Source of the DNA: Thermotoga profunda AZM34c06
Lineage (GTDB): Bacteria > Thermotogota > Thermotogae > Thermotogales > DSM-5069
Assembly: GCF_000828675.1 (NCBI RefSeq)
Contig: NZ_AP014510.1
Location: 434,001 to 498,000 of the forward strand
DNA length: 64,000 nt
Direction: 5' to 3'
Shown here: positions 36,262-46,340 of the stretch, piece after piece
How positions within the stretch are numbered: position 1 is the first letter of the stretch
Layout: each line of letters opens with the position of its first letter
Position numbers and translations under genes: made by a program
The notes under the pieces: generated by a model
Told to the model about the DNA's origin: nothing
What the model saw: only the letters and a program-made list of their open reading frames with translations
Database searches by the model: none

Positions 36262-37830
36262 ATGAGTTTGAAAATAGAAGTCTTGGATGGATTTGACTGT
36301 ATAGGTGGTAACAAGGTCTTAGTTCTTGATGATTCCAATGAAGGTTTTCTATTGGATTTTGGTTTGAATTTCTCGAAGTGGTCTTTATATTTTGAGGAAT
36401 ACTTAAAACCAAGAACTGGGAAGGTTTTGCATGATCTTCTCAAGCTTGGATTATTACCAAAACTCAATATTTATAGAAAAGATCTTGAACCACCAGATTT
36501 TGAAAGGAATGAACGTATAAATTTCTTGTTTTTGAGTCATGGTCATGAAGATCATACTGGTTTGAATGGATTAATAAGCGAGACGATACCAATATTGACT
36601 ACAAGTGAAACCTTTGCTATTCTCAGCACCAATGCAGAAATCAGACAGGAAGTGTGGAATGAGTTGTATTTGAGAAAAAGACAGAGACCACAAGAAGATG
36701 ATATATACAGATTTGATGTGCTCAAGACAGAAAGAAAGATGTTCATCAGAAGAAAGATGTGTGTACAAAATTATCTTGACGCACCATGTGCTTTAGATCC
36801 AAATTATTTTATTCAATTAAGTCTCAAGGAATTATGGAAAAATGAATTATATGTGTTACCCGTCTATCATTCTGTGATTGGAGCGGCTGGTTTGGTTGCA
36901 AAGGTAGGTGACTGGTGGGTTGCATACACCGGAGATTTTCGGACAGGTCCCGAAACGATTGAAGAAGAAACTTTCTGGAGAGAAAATCTGGGGGAAAAAA
37001 GACTCGAACTTTCAAAGAGAACCGATGATTTTTTCCAGTTTTTGAAGGGCAAGCATCCTTTATTGCTTATTACAGAAGGGACGACTGTGTCAAGAGAAAA
37101 TGGCCCGCATGGTAATGAAAGAAGTGTTTATGAAAATGCCCTTGAACTTGTTCGAAGTACTAATAAACTTGTTATAGTTGATTTCTCTGTGAAGCACCTT
37201 GAAAGATTAATGAGTTTTCTGAAGATAGCAATGTGTGCAAATAGATCGCTTGTCTTAATGCCAAAAGATTATGCCTATCTTGTCAAAATGGGTGAAGTGG
37301 AACCAATATGGAGATTGTCTGATCAGGAGATGAAATACATAAAGGTATTTCACACAGCCAAATCGTCATTTGTGGGTCTTGAAAAAGAAATTGTGCAACA
37401 GGCGAAGATTAACGGGATTTTGTTGCTTCCACAGTTTATTAATTCACGTCCATCGGATTATATGATTTCAGCAGGATACTGGGATTTTCACAACATACTC
37501 GATCTTGATGAAGAAGTTCTACAAGGATCTATTTATATTCACTCATCCAGTGAAGCTTACACAGAAGAGCAACAAATGGATTTTTTAAGGTTTGCCAATT
37601 GGACGAGGAGGTTTTCCATAAAGACATATGGTTTTGAAGTCACTGAAAATAACCAGGTTATTTTCAGTAAGCAATTTCATGCTTCTGGACATGTAGAAGC
37701 TAAGAAACTCGAACAGATCATAAATGAACTCAATCCAGATTTGATATTACCAGTTCATACCTTGGACAAAGAGTGGTTCATCAAGCGTTGGGGGAAAAGG
37801 GTGATTTTGGACAGCACTTTTTGGTTGTGA
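36262..37830 (+). CDS. Beta-CASP metallo-beta-lactamase ribonuclease (RNase J-like)
   Basis: 522 residues from ATG 36262 (GTG 36253 and TTG 36268 are alternatives; GGGAG at 36255-36259 suits TTG 36268 best). Metallo-beta-lactamase fold with LSHGHEDHTG (HxHxDH zinc site), a later YHSVIGAAG (His) and YTGDFRTGP (Asp). The beta-CASP part shows ITEGTT (motif A), IYIHSSSE and the C-terminal FHASGHVEAKK plus LPVHT, as in RNase J-type and related nucleases. Predicted to cut or trim RNA in the cytosol. It is shorter and more diverged than standard RNase J, so a specialised member is possible. Confidence 0.82.
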   Translation: MSLKIEVLDGFDCIGGNKVLVLDDSNEGFLLDFGLNFSKWSLYFEEYLKPRTGKVLHDLLKLGLLPKLNIYRKDLEPPDFERNERINFLFLSHGHEDHTGLNGLISETIPILTTSETFAILSTNAEIRQEVWNELYLRKRQRPQEDDIYRFDVLKTERKMFIRRKMCVQNYLDAPCALDPNYFIQLSLKELWKNELYVLPVYHSVIGAAGLVAKVGDWWVAYTGDFRTGPETIEEETFWRENLGEKRLELSKRTDDFFQFLKGKHPLLLITEGTTVSRENGPHGNERSVYENALELVRSTNKLVIVDFSVKHLERLMSFLKIAMCANRSLVLMPKDYAYLVKMGEVEPIWRLSDQEMKYIKVFHTAKSSFVGLEKEIVQQAKINGILLLPQFINSRPSDYMISAGYWDFHNILDLDEEVLQGSIYIHSSSEAYTEEQQMDFLRFANWTRRFSIKTYGFEVTENNQVIFSKQFHASGHVEAKKLEQIINELNPDLILPVHTLDKEWFIKRWGKRVILDSTFWL

Positions 37831-37918
37831 ATCTTTCTATAAACAAAATCCGACACGAGCTGAAATTTTTCAGCAATGAAAATGCGGTAAAATAAAAACA
37901 GCGATGGAGGTGATTTTT

Positions 37919-39796
37919 CTGAAGTTTTATATCACTACGCCAATATACTATGTGAATTCTGATCCTCACGTTGGTAGTGCTTACACAACGATAGTTGCTG
38001 ATATCATAGCACGTTATAAGCGCATGATGGGATATGATGTCTTTTTCTTAACAGGTACCGATGAACATGGTCAGAAGATTTTGCAGGCAGCCAGTGCAGT
38101 CGGTAAGGACCCACAGAGTTTTTGTGATGAGCTTGCTGGTAGATTCAAAAATCTTTGGAATAGACTTGGGATCACAAATGATGGTTTTATAAGGACAACT
38201 GATGAAGATCATATGAAAGTGGTCCAGTATTTTGTCAAGAAGATGTTGGAGAATGGTGATATATACAAAGGTGTGTATAAAGGTTGGTATTGTGTTCCGT
38301 GTGAGACCTATTGGAATGAAGATGAGATAGGTTCTGACAAACTCTGCCCTTCTTGCGGCAGAGAGCTAAGATATATAAGCGAAGAGAATTATTTTTTCAG
38401 GCTTTCTAAGTACACAGATGTGCTTTTAGAACACTACAGAAATCATCCTGAATTTGTCCAACCAGATTTTAGAAGAAATGAAATGTTGAAGATTCTCGAA
38501 GGTGGTTTGAAGGATTTGAGTATCACAAGAACAACCTTTAAATGGGGAGTCCCGATGCCAGATGATCCAGAACACGTCATATATGTCTGGGTGGATGCAT
38601 TGATAAACTATGTTTCAGCAATAGGTTATCCATTTAATATGGAAAGATTCAACAGATATTGGCCTGCAGATTTACATTTGATAGGTAAAGAGATAAATCG
38701 TTTCCACTCGATCGTTTGGCCTGCTATGTTGATCTCTGTTGGATTGCCTTTGCCCAAGGTTGTTTTTGCTCATGGTTGGTTAACGGTAGATGGTCAAAAG
38801 ATCTCTAAATCCCTGGGCAATGCCATTGATCCAACTTATTTTGTTGAGAAATACGGTAATGATGTTTTGAGATTTTATCTTCTTAGAGATATCAATTTTG
38901 GTAAAGATGGAGATTTTTCTGAAAAGAATCTTGTGAACAGATTGAATTCAGATCTTGCAAATGATTATGGTAATTTGTTGCATAGAACTCTCGCCATGGT
39001 GGAAAAGCATTATTCATCAATTCTGCCAGCTCCTGAAAAGTATGATGAAATAGATGAAAAGTTCAAGGAAGATGTCATGATACGTGTGAAAGAATATGAG
39101 AAACTCATGGATGAATATTCTTTAACGCAAGCTGTAGAGAAAATTCTGGAAATTTTGATGCTTTCAAACAAGTACTTTGATGAGAAAAGACCGTGGGTTT
39201 TGGCAAAACAAAAAGACTATTCAGCACTCTCTACGGTCCTGTACAATGTGTGCGAAGCTCTATTGAAGGTTGCTATAATGTTCTCTCCAATCATGCCTGA
39301 TTCTTCTAAAGAAGTTTTAACAAGGCTTGGTTTTGATTCAAAACTCACAAAAGACTTTCTCGACAATTGGGGTGTTCTCAAATCATCTGTAAAGACAGTT
39401 CATGGTAAGCCTTTATTCGAAAAGAAAGAACTCAGTTTTGAAAAAAAGGAGAGTGAATTGAAAGTGGATAATCTCATAGAAATTGATGAATTCAAAAAAG
39501 TTGAGTTGAGGACAGCAAGAGTAATTTCAGCTGAGAGAGTGCCAAAATCCGACAAATTACTCAAACTCATCCTTGATGTCGGAGAACTTGGTCAAAGGCA
39601 AATCGTAGCCGGAATCGCAAAGTATTATGAACCAGAAAATCTTGTTGGAAAAACTATTATCATAGTTGCCAATCTCAAACCAGCAAAGTTGATGGGTGTT
39701 GAATCGCAGGGAATGCTCCTTGCAGCAAAAGATGGTGTTAATCTGAGAGTTTTGACAGTAGATGGAAATATTGCACCAGGTGCGACTATCTCATAG
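37919..39796 (+). CDS. metG: Methionyl-tRNA synthetase, probable CTG start
   Basis: 625 residues. Class I synthetase charging tRNA-Met. HIGH-type motif reads PHVGSAYT; KMSKS-type reads KISKS; the zinc knuckle has CVPC and CPSC pairs. The C-terminal 110 residues are a Trbp111/EMAPII-type tRNA-binding domain (EIDEFKKVELRTARVISAE). The homologous N-terminus MKFYITTPIYYVN begins exactly at the CTG at 37919, eight bases after GGAGG (37906-37910). The in-frame ATG at 37904 overlaps that ribosome site and the GTG at 37910 lies in it, so both are poor starts. First gene of the metG-gyrA operon. Confidence 0.95.
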   Translation: MKFYITTPIYYVNSDPHVGSAYTTIVADIIARYKRMMGYDVFFLTGTDEHGQKILQAASAVGKDPQSFCDELAGRFKNLWNRLGITNDGFIRTTDEDHMKVVQYFVKKMLENGDIYKGVYKGWYCVPCETYWNEDEIGSDKLCPSCGRELRYISEENYFFRLSKYTDVLLEHYRNHPEFVQPDFRRNEMLKILEGGLKDLSITRTTFKWGVPMPDDPEHVIYVWVDALINYVSAIGYPFNMERFNRYWPADLHLIGKEINRFHSIVWPAMLISVGLPLPKVVFAHGWLTVDGQKISKSLGNAIDPTYFVEKYGNDVLRFYLLRDINFGKDGDFSEKNLVNRLNSDLANDYGNLLHRTLAMVEKHYSSILPAPEKYDEIDEKFKEDVMIRVKEYEKLMDEYSLTQAVEKILEILMLSNKYFDEKRPWVLAKQKDYSALSTVLYNVCEALLKVAIMFSPIMPDSSKEVLTRLGFDSKLTKDFLDNWGVLKSSVKTVHGKPLFEKKELSFEKKESELKVDNLIEIDEFKKVELRTARVISAERVPKSDKLLKLILDVGELGQRQIVAGIAKYYEPENLVGKTIIIVANLKPAKLMGVESQGMLLAAKDGVNLRVLTVDGNIAPGATIS

Positions 39797-39808
39797 GAGG
39801 GTTTTAAG

Positions 39809-42235
39809 GTGGCAGACGTTCTTCCAAAAAATATAGAAGAAGAACTTGTAGAACTCTACATGAATTATTCAATGAGCGTCATCATAGGACGCGCTATCCC
39901 AGATGTGCGAGATGGGTTGAAACCGGTTCAACGTAGGATTCTCTATGCGATGTATGAACTGGGTTTAACTCACAACGCTCAGTCTAAGAAGTGTGCGAGA
40001 ATCGTCGGTGAAGTTTTGGGTAAGTATCATCCCCATGGTGACGCTTCTGTCTATGATGCACTTGTGAGACTTGCTCAGCCATTTTCAATGAGGTATCCAC
40101 TGATAATAGGCCAAGGAAATTTTGGATCGATAGATAGAGATCCTCCTGCGGCTATGAGGTACACCGAGGCAAAGCTCTCAGAAATTGCTGAAGAAATGCT
40201 ACAAGATCTGGATAAAGAAACTGTACCAATGATGAAAAACTTCGATGATTCACTGGATGAGCCAGTTGTTTTGCCATCAAAGGTACCAAATCTCTTGATA
40301 AATGGTGCAAATGGAATAGCAGTTGGCATGGCAACGAGTATACCACCCCACAATATAACAGAAGTCATAAATGCCGTGCAAAAGTTAATTAGAAATCCGA
40401 ATGCGACTATCTCTGAACTTCTTGAAGAAATAAAAGGTCCAGATTTTCCAACAGGTGCGGTAATTGTTAATGCCAGTGAATTGCCTGAGATTTATGCAAC
40501 TGGAAAAGGTAGGATAATTCTGAGAGCTAAGGTTGAATTTGAGGAAGGAAAGAAATACGATAATTTGGTGATAACTGAAATACCATACAGTGTCAGTAAA
40601 GCTGCACTGATAGAAGAGATAGCCAGTTATGCTGAAAAAAATCCAAAGATGATGATAAAGAATATCAGAGACGAATCAGATAAGAGAGGTACGAGAATTG
40701 TTATAGAATTTCCAAAAAATGCCAACTACAACATCATATTGAACAACTTATACAAACATACTTCTTTACAAACATCTTTCAGTGTCCAAATGCTTGTGAT
40801 AGATAACCGAAAACCAAAATTGATGAATCTTATCCAATTACTCAAGGCTTTCATAAAACACAGATACGACGTGATCAGAGCAAGATCTCAGTTTGAGTTG
40901 AACGTTTATTCGAGAAGGGCACATGTAGTGGAAGGTATCATGAAGGCTGCGCGGGCACTCGGTGTGGTAGTTGATATAATCCGATCCAGTAAAGACAGCG
41001 ATGATGCTATAAGAAATCTAATCGAAACTCTGTCTGTGACTGAAGAACAGGCAAAAGCCATTCTTGATATGAGACTTGGTAGATTAACAAGTCTTGAAGT
41101 CGAGAAACTTCAGAATGAGTATTCTCAGTTGATTAAGAAGATAGAAGACGTTAAGGATATCCTCACACGTGATGAAAGAGTTTATGATGTGATGTATCAA
41201 GAACTTGAACAACTCAAGAAAAAGTACGCTGATGAAAGGAAAACAAAGATTGAAAACGCATCTGAGGAGTTAGAGTACATGCCAGAAGACCTCATACCAA
41301 ACGAAGAAATAGTGATCACGTTGACTGAAAAAGGTTATCTGAAGTCTACTAATTTAAAAGATTATCGCAGTCAAAGAAGAGGCGGAAAGGGAATCGTTGG
41401 TGTTAGAACAACAGAAGATGATGAGATATTGACTGTTTGCACGAGCAAAACTCACTCTCAGACGTTGTTTGTTACTTCAAAAGGAAAGGCTTACATACTG
41501 AAGAATTACGAAATAGAAATTACTGGACGCGACAGCAAAGGGAAACCTGTGAGAGTTTATCTAAATCTCGAAGAAGATGAATCTGTCCTGACTATGATTT
41601 CTTTCGATGAGTGGTTGGGTGATCTGGTTTTAGTGACCAAGAATGGCAAGATAAAGAGAACACCTTTGAAAGAGTTTGGGAATGTCACAAGTCGTGGCAT
41701 CAGGGCGATAACTTTTGAAGATAGTGACATGGTTGTTGCCGCAACATTATCTAACAACGAAGATGATCACATAATTCTTGCAACCAAGCATGGGATGTCG
41801 ATCAGGTTTCAATTAAAGGAAGTCAGGCAGATGGGCAGGAGTGCCATGGGTGTTAGTGGTATCAAGTTGAGAGATGGAGACGAAGTAGTTGGGATGGTAA
41901 ATATTTCAAACCAAAATTGCGAAATTCTTACCATAACGGCAAGAGGCTTTGGCAAAAGATCGCCGTTGAGTGAGTATAGGATACAATCTCGAGGTGGCGT
42001 TGGAATAAAGACAATGCCTGGCGTAGAGAAAGCTGGTCAATTGTGCGGCATAGATGTGGTGACCAATCCTGATTCTGATGTGATAGTTATGACCAAAAAT
42101 GGTCAATCGATAAGGTTTAAGATTTCGACGGTGAGTTTACTCAGCAGGACAGCTAAGGGAGTAAAGGTTGTTGAACTTTCAGAATCAGATGAAGTGTCTC
42201 ACTTTGCGGTGGTAGAATCATGTACAGAGAGTTAG
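39809..42235 (+). CDS. gyrA: DNA gyrase subunit A
   Basis: 808 residues. Breakage-reunion domain with [34 protein letters not shown] and catalytic Tyr118 in [10 protein letters not shown]; coiled-coil gate region near residues 370-480; C-terminal beta-pinwheel with the GyrA box QRRGGKG near residue 525, which separates gyrase from topoisomerase IV. GTG start with AGGAGGG. gyrB is not in the window. Its end overlaps the archease start by 16 bases. Confidence 0.97.
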   Translation: MADVLPKNIEEELVELYMNYSMSVIIGRAIPDVRDGLKPVQRRILYAMYELGLTHNAQSKKCARIVGEVLGKYHPHGDASVYDALVRLAQPFSMRYPLIIGQGNFGSIDRDPPAAMRYTEAKLSEIAEEMLQDLDKETVPMMKNFDDSLDEPVVLPSKVPNLLINGANGIAVGMATSIPPHNITEVINAVQKLIRNPNATISELLEEIKGPDFPTGAVIVNASELPEIYATGKGRIILRAKVEFEEGKKYDNLVITEIPYSVSKAALIEEIASYAEKNPKMMIKNIRDESDKRGTRIVIEFPKNANYNIILNNLYKHTSLQTSFSVQMLVIDNRKPKLMNLIQLLKAFIKHRYDVIRARSQFELNVYSRRAHVVEGIMKAARALGVVVDIIRSSKDSDDAIRNLIETLSVTEEQAKAILDMRLGRLTSLEVEKLQNEYSQLIKKIEDVKDILTRDERVYDVMYQELEQLKKKYADERKTKIENASEELEYMPEDLIPNEEIVITLTEKGYLKSTNLKDYRSQRRGGKGIVGVRTTEDDEILTVCTSKTHSQTLFVTSKGKAYILKNYEIEITGRDSKGKPVRVYLNLEEDESVLTMISFDEWLGDLVLVTKNGKIKRTPLKEFGNVTSRGIRAITFEDSDMVVAATLSNNEDDHIILATKHGMSIRFQLKEVRQMGRSAMGVSGIKLRDGDEVVGMVNISNQNCEILTITARGFGKRSPLSEYRIQSRGGVGIKTMPGVEKAGQLCGIDVVTNPDSDVIVMTKNGQSIRFKISTVSLLSRTAKGVKVVELSESDEVSHFAVVESCTES

Positions 42236-42597
42236 ATCATGCGGCAGATCTGAGGTATGAACTGATCTGCGATGATATTGAGTCTTTGTTCAACGACCTC
42301 ATTCAGATTTTGGTAGATAATTATGAACCCGTACTCAAGTACGAAGTAGTTTTCAAAAAAGAATATCCAGTGAAAGAAATCGAAGATATGATCTTTGATA
42401 CGGTCAATGATTGGATATACATGATTGATGCGCGAAAAATCTTTCCATATAGCTGTGAAATCGATGATGTTCTATACTGTGATTTTGTTGCCTTTTCAGA
42501 ACTTCGAGGCACGGAATTGAAAGCCCTTACGTATCATGGATTGAAAATCGAACAAAAAGAAGGTAAGATAATCCTGAGGGTGGTGTTTGATAAATGA
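42220..42597 (+). CDS. Archease
   Basis: 125 residues with the archease N-terminal mark [14 protein letters not shown], a central [16 protein letters not shown] and a C-terminal [11 protein letters not shown]. Archease activates the RtcB RNA ligase by helping guanylate transfer. No rtcB gene lies in the window, so the partner must be elsewhere. Nested in a polycistronic unit between gyrA and lexA with overlaps on both sides (16 and 4 bases). Confidence 0.88.
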   Translation: MYRELDHAADLRYELICDDIESLFNDLIQILVDNYEPVLKYEVVFKKEYPVKEIEDMIFDTVNDWIYMIDARKIFPYSCEIDDVLYCDFVAFSELRGTELKALTYHGLKIEQKEGKIILRVVFDK

Positions 42598-43193
42598 AAG
42601 AATTGACAGAAAGGCAAAAAAAGGTTCTCGATTTTGTCCTTTCCTATGTAGATAAACATGGATATCCCCCAAGTGTCAGAGATGTCGCAAGAGCTTTTCG
42701 TATAACTCCCAGAGGTGCGATGATTCACCTTGATGCTTTAGAGAAAAAAGGTTATATTACAAGAGGCAGAAGAGCAAGGAGCATAAGAATCCTGAACAGA
42801 TCTGAATCAGTTAGATTGCCCGTAGTTGGTACTATTGCTGCAGGAACTGCAATTGAAGCGATAGAAAATCCAACAGAACTCGTTGAAGTACCGATTAGTA
42901 TGGTAAAAAGTGGTTTTGAACATTTCTTGTTGAAGGTGAAAGGTGATAGCATGATAGAAGAACACATAATCGATGGAGATTATGTGGTGATCAGAAAACA
43001 AGAGTTTGTTGAAAATGGTAATGTAGCAGCTGTTTTGATAGATAACAACGAGACCACTTTAAAAAAAGTATATGTTGAAGAAGATAAAATAATCCTTCAA
43101 CCAGCAAATTCAAAATTAAAACCGATAGAAATAGATTCAGCTCGGGTAAAGATTATTGGAAAAATAGTAGGAGTGATAAGAATCTATGAATAG
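42594..43193 (+). CDS. lexA: LexA repressor
   Basis: 199 residues. N-terminal winged helix (TERQKKVLDFVLSYVDKHGY, PPSVRDVARAF) and a C-terminal S24 peptidase domain: autocleavage site Ala83-Gly84 in GTIAAGTAIE, catalytic Ser119 in VKGDSMIEEH and Lys157 in ETTLKKVY. RecA-stimulated self-cleavage derepresses DNA repair genes. It is inside an operon with gyrA, so basal transcription may come from the upstream promoter. It overlaps the STAS gene by eight bases. Confidence 0.96.
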   Translation: MKELTERQKKVLDFVLSYVDKHGYPPSVRDVARAFRITPRGAMIHLDALEKKGYITRGRRARSIRILNRSESVRLPVVGTIAAGTAIEAIENPTELVEVPISMVKSGFEHFLLKVKGDSMIEEHIIDGDYVVIRKQEFVENGNVAAVLIDNNETTLKKVYVEEDKIILQPANSKLKPIEIDSARVKIIGKIVGVIRIYE

Positions 43194-43536
43194 ACTCTAC
43201 AGTGTGACTAATATAAAAAACGTCTGGATAATTCGTCCAAGTGGAGAACTTGATATGAACAACGCAATGGATTTCAAGGAAGATATCAGAAACAATTTTG
43301 TACAGCAAGGTAAGGTGAATATCGTTCTTGATCTGTCTCAAGTCGATTACATGGACAGTATGGCACTCGGTGTCTTAATAAGTCTTCAGAGGTCCTGTAG
43401 GATGAATGGTGGTGCCTTAGTACTATGTGGACTTGAGAGTAATCTGAAGAGAATTTTCAAGATGACAATGCTTGATTCGGTTTTTTCAATCCGCGAAACC
43501 GTGGAAGAGGCATTAAAGATCTTTTTTGGAGAGTGA
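43186..43536 (+). CDS. STAS-domain anti-sigma factor antagonist
   Basis: 116 residues, SpoIIAA/RsbV-like. The phosphorylated Ser site is in DYMDSMALGVLISLQ (Ser58), followed by LVLCGLESNLKRIF. Such proteins bind and release an anti-sigma kinase or switch a partner by phosphorylation. No kinase or sigma factor gene is adjacent. Overlaps lexA. Confidence 0.9.
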   Translation: MNRLYSVTNIKNVWIIRPSGELDMNNAMDFKEDIRNNFVQQGKVNIVLDLSQVDYMDSMALGVLISLQRSCRMNGGALVLCGLESNLKRIFKMTMLDSVFSIRETVEEALKIFFGE

Positions 43537-43542
43537 TTATCT

Positions 43543-43980
43543 TTGAAAATCGCCCTTGGATCAGATCACGCTGGGTTCAGACTCAAAGAAGCGCTGAAGG
43601 GGTTCTTGGTGTCGAAGAATTTCAAGGTTCTGGATGAAGGTACTTATTCTGAAGATGCCGTTGATTATCCAGATTTTGCAAAAAAGGTAGCAAGTGATAT
43701 CAAAGACAAAAATGCCGACTTTGGAATATTGATCTGCGGTACTGGCATAGGAATGAGTATAGCGGCAAATAGAATAAAAGGCATACGTGCCGCTCTGTGT
43801 TTATTTCCAGAAATGGCAAAACTTGCAAGGTTGCATAATGACGCGAATGTACTCGTTCTTCCTGGCAGATTTATAAGTAGCGAGTTGGCACAGTGGATAA
43901 CTGAAGCCTTTCTGAATGAAAAATTTGAAGGTGGAAGACATGAAAGGCGTGTGAAGAAAATCGAGGAGATGGAGAAATGA
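43543..43980 (+). CDS. rpiB: Ribose-5-phosphate isomerase B
   Basis: 145 residues, RpiB/LacA family. KIALGSDHAGFRLK at the start, catalytic Cys65 in ICGTGIGMSIAANRIKG, and HNDANVLVLPGR near residue 100. Interconverts ribose 5-phosphate and ribulose 5-phosphate. TTG start with GGAGAGTGA. Useful together with xylulokinase for pentose flow. Overlaps the deacetylase gene (ATGA). Confidence 0.95.
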   Translation: MKIALGSDHAGFRLKEALKGFLVSKNFKVLDEGTYSEDAVDYPDFAKKVASDIKDKNADFGILICGTGIGMSIAANRIKGIRAALCLFPEMAKLARLHNDANVLVLPGRFISSELAQWITEAFLNEKFEGGRHERRVKKIEEMEK

Positions 43981-44942
43981 AGATAGTCTACGATTCATTT
44001 CATTCGACTTATAGACCAACCAAAGAGATCGACAACGGGAAATTCATAGAAAATCCTGAGAAACCTGAAAGAATAGATGCAATAAAAGAAGTACTCATCC
44101 TTCATGGCTTTGATAATCTCATTCCTCCGAGTAGATTTCCCATGAATTATGTTTATATGGTTCATGAAGAAGCGTACGTGGAATGGCTAAAGGCAAAATC
44201 TTCTTCTATCTTGGATGGTGAAGAATATATATTGGAAGTCTTTGGCTATGATATGTGTTTTGATACGGGGACACCGATCCTTCACAACACTTTCGAGATC
44301 GCCAAAAGGGCTGTGGACGTGACGTTAACGGCAGCGTCGATTATAGAGTTAAATGCCAATAGTGTATACGCTCTGGTGAGGCCACCAGGACATCATGCCA
44401 CGCAAAATCTGTGTGGAGGCTATTGTTATTTCAACAATGCAGCTATTGCTGCAAGTTACTTGATAAAAAAGGGAACAGAAAGGGTAGTAATACTGGATCT
44501 TGATTTTCACCATGGTAATGGGACTCAACAGATCTTTTACAATACTGATTTTGTATACTACATATCAATTCATGGTGATCCAAAGATTTTTTATCCCTGG
44601 ATAAGTGGTAAAGAAAGTGAAGTCGGTGAAGGGGCAGGTGAAGGCTTCAATTTGAATTTGCCACTGCCACCACACGCAGATTGGGAAAAGTATTCTGAAG
44701 CACTTTCTTATGCGATCAGGGAGATAAGAGATTATTACCCAGATGTGCTTATAGTATCTCTTGGTTTTGACACTCACAAAGAAGATCCTGTCGGTAAGTT
44801 CAACTTGGAAGATGAAGACTATGCAAGGATTGCGAAGCAGATCTCGAAACTAAAATTACCAACGCTCATCATTCAAGAAGGAGGCTATAATCCAAAGGCA
44901 AATGCCTCTGCAGCGGTGAATTTTTTCTCTAATTTTGAGTGA
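43977..44942 (+). CDS. Histone deacetylase-family (acetylpolyamine amidohydrolase-like) deacetylase
   Basis: 321 residues. Zinc ligands Asp176, His178 and Asp265 (DLDFHHGNG, GFDTHKED), relay His139-His140 in RPPGHHAT, and the catalytic Tyr304 in EGGYN. Bacterial members mostly deacetylate acetylpolyamines, protein lysine or small amides. The substrate is not determined by sequence. Ends the metG operon; its stop touches the stop of the convergent FGGY kinase gene. Confidence 0.88.
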   Translation: MKIVYDSFHSTYRPTKEIDNGKFIENPEKPERIDAIKEVLILHGFDNLIPPSRFPMNYVYMVHEEAYVEWLKAKSSSILDGEEYILEVFGYDMCFDTGTPILHNTFEIAKRAVDVTLTAASIIELNANSVYALVRPPGHHATQNLCGGYCYFNNAAIAASYLIKKGTERVVILDLDFHHGNGTQQIFYNTDFVYYISIHGDPKIFYPWISGKESEVGEGAGEGFNLNLPLPPHADWEKYSEALSYAIREIRDYYPDVLIVSLGFDTHKEDPVGKFNLEDEDYARIAKQISKLKLPTLIIQEGGYNPKANASAAVNFFSNFE

Positions 44943-46340
44943 TCACAATTTGCTGAAAAGATCTATATTGCGCTCGTGTAATTCTTTGTACACTTGGAAA
45001 TATCTTTGGTATTCGTTGTGCCTGTGCATTATAGGAGTAAATACTTTTGAAATCCTTACGATTTTTTTGCTCAGGTCTACGAAACTTTCACCGCTCAAAG
45101 CTGAGATCGAAATTATTGCACAACCAAGTAACTCTGAATCAAAAATCTGTGATACTTCAATCTCCTTTCCCAGTACATCAGCCTTTATCTGATTCCACAA
45201 TTCATTCACAGCCTGACCTCCAGTTGCTCTGATGATGTTTATTTTGCATCCACATGATTCCATTATCTCTATGATATTTTTCATTGCGTATGCAACACCT
45301 TCGATAACAGAAACCAAAAGAGATCTCCAGTCTTCCTTCAGAGTCAATCCGAAAAATACTCCCTTGAGATCTTTGTTCCAATAAGGACTTCTTTCACCGT
45401 TCAAATGTGGCAAGAAAATCACACCCGTCGGTCTTTTTACGGTGATTAATTGAGAAAGTTCAACCAATCTCGTTCGGGTTACATTTCGTGAGAACCATTC
45501 GTATGATTTTCCAGTTGTAGTCATAACGGCACTTATCTTCCAATGATTTTCGATGAAAAAAGGCGTTGTCATAAGACCTTGGCAACAAAGTTTCTTTTTA
45601 CTGCACAAGGTCAATCCTTGTGATGTCCCACCCCTATCGCACAATATGCCATCTTCTATGGTGCCGGTACCGATGAGTGCCATTGCAAAATCTGGCGCTC
45701 CAGCAATGACTTGAGCCTGATCATTGATTCGTAAGATTTTAGAAGTTTCCTTTTTGATTTTTCCAACGGGAGTTCCTGCTGGTACCAATTTTGGTATGAG
45801 AAAAGTTTTATTCAAGTTAAAGATTCTCAAAACTCTCTCATTCCATGGTAGATATCCTTCAAATGGAAAGGTTGCATTCACAATTAGTCCAGTTAATTTC
45901 AGAATTATGTAATCACTGGGTTGAATGAGATAAGCTTCATTGATAGTATTTCTAACTGTAAGAAGGTGAGAGATAACAGTGGCAATTTGTTCATCTATCC
46001 CCTTCTCGATTATAGAATTGATATGTTCATATCCCCTTTTATCGAGCCAAGTGATAGCTTTCCCCAAAATATTACCATTTTTATCCACGAGTACGGTTGT
46101 TGGTCCCTGACCTGTTGCACAAATCGAGGTGATTTTTTTTCTCAAATTTTCGTCCATCGTATGAAAGGCTTGAACGACAACCTTCCACCATTTTTCGGGA
46201 TCGATTTCATGCGCATCGCTTTTCGACGATTCAGCACACCTTCGTTGAAAATCAAAGAGTTTGTTGCCATTTTGGTCAAAAACCGCCACTTTGATATTTG
46301 TCGTACCTATATCTATGGTTGCAAAGAATTCAGAAGACAC
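44943..46340 (-). CDS. FGGY-family carbohydrate kinase
   Basis: 465 residues from GTG 46340 (the frame extends to 46379 inside the RpiR gene; GGGGAG six bases upstream supports 46340). Phosphate loop ATIDIGTTNIKVAVFD, ATGQGPTTVLVDK, NAITWLDK-type segment, the second domain VIAGAPDFAMALIG and GGTSQGLT, and ATGGQAVNELWNQIKADVLG. Substrate is uncertain: the RpiR-BMP context suggests a pentose or polyol from a nucleoside-like ligand. It is diverged from the XylB at 20.5 kb. Confidence 0.85.
   Translation of the reverse strand: MSSEFFATIDIGTTNIKVAVFDQNGNKLFDFQRRCAESSKSDAHEIDPEKWWKVVVQAFHTMDENLRKKITSICATGQGPTTVLVDKNGNILGKAITWLDKRGYEHINSIIEKGIDEQIATVISHLLTVRNTINEAYLIQPSDYIILKLTGLIVNATFPFEGYLPWNERVLRIFNLNKTFLIPKLVPAGTPVGKIKKETSKILRINDQAQVIAGAPDFAMALIGTGTIEDGILCDRGGTSQGLTLCSKKKLCCQGLMTTPFFIENHWKISAVMTTTGKSYEWFSRNVTRTRLVELSQLITVKRPTGVIFLPHLNGERSPYWNKDLKGVFFGLTLKEDWRSLLVSVIEGVAYAMKNIIEIMESCGCKINIIRATGGQAVNELWNQIKADVLGKEIEVSQIFDSELLGCAIISISALSGESFVDLSKKIVRISKVFTPIMHRHNEYQRYFQVYKELHERNIDLFSKL

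Noticed and set aside
44935-45192. Frames antisense to the FGGY kinase gene and similar frames across the window
   Set aside because: They lie opposite well-supported genes, lack ribosome sites and show no family motifs.
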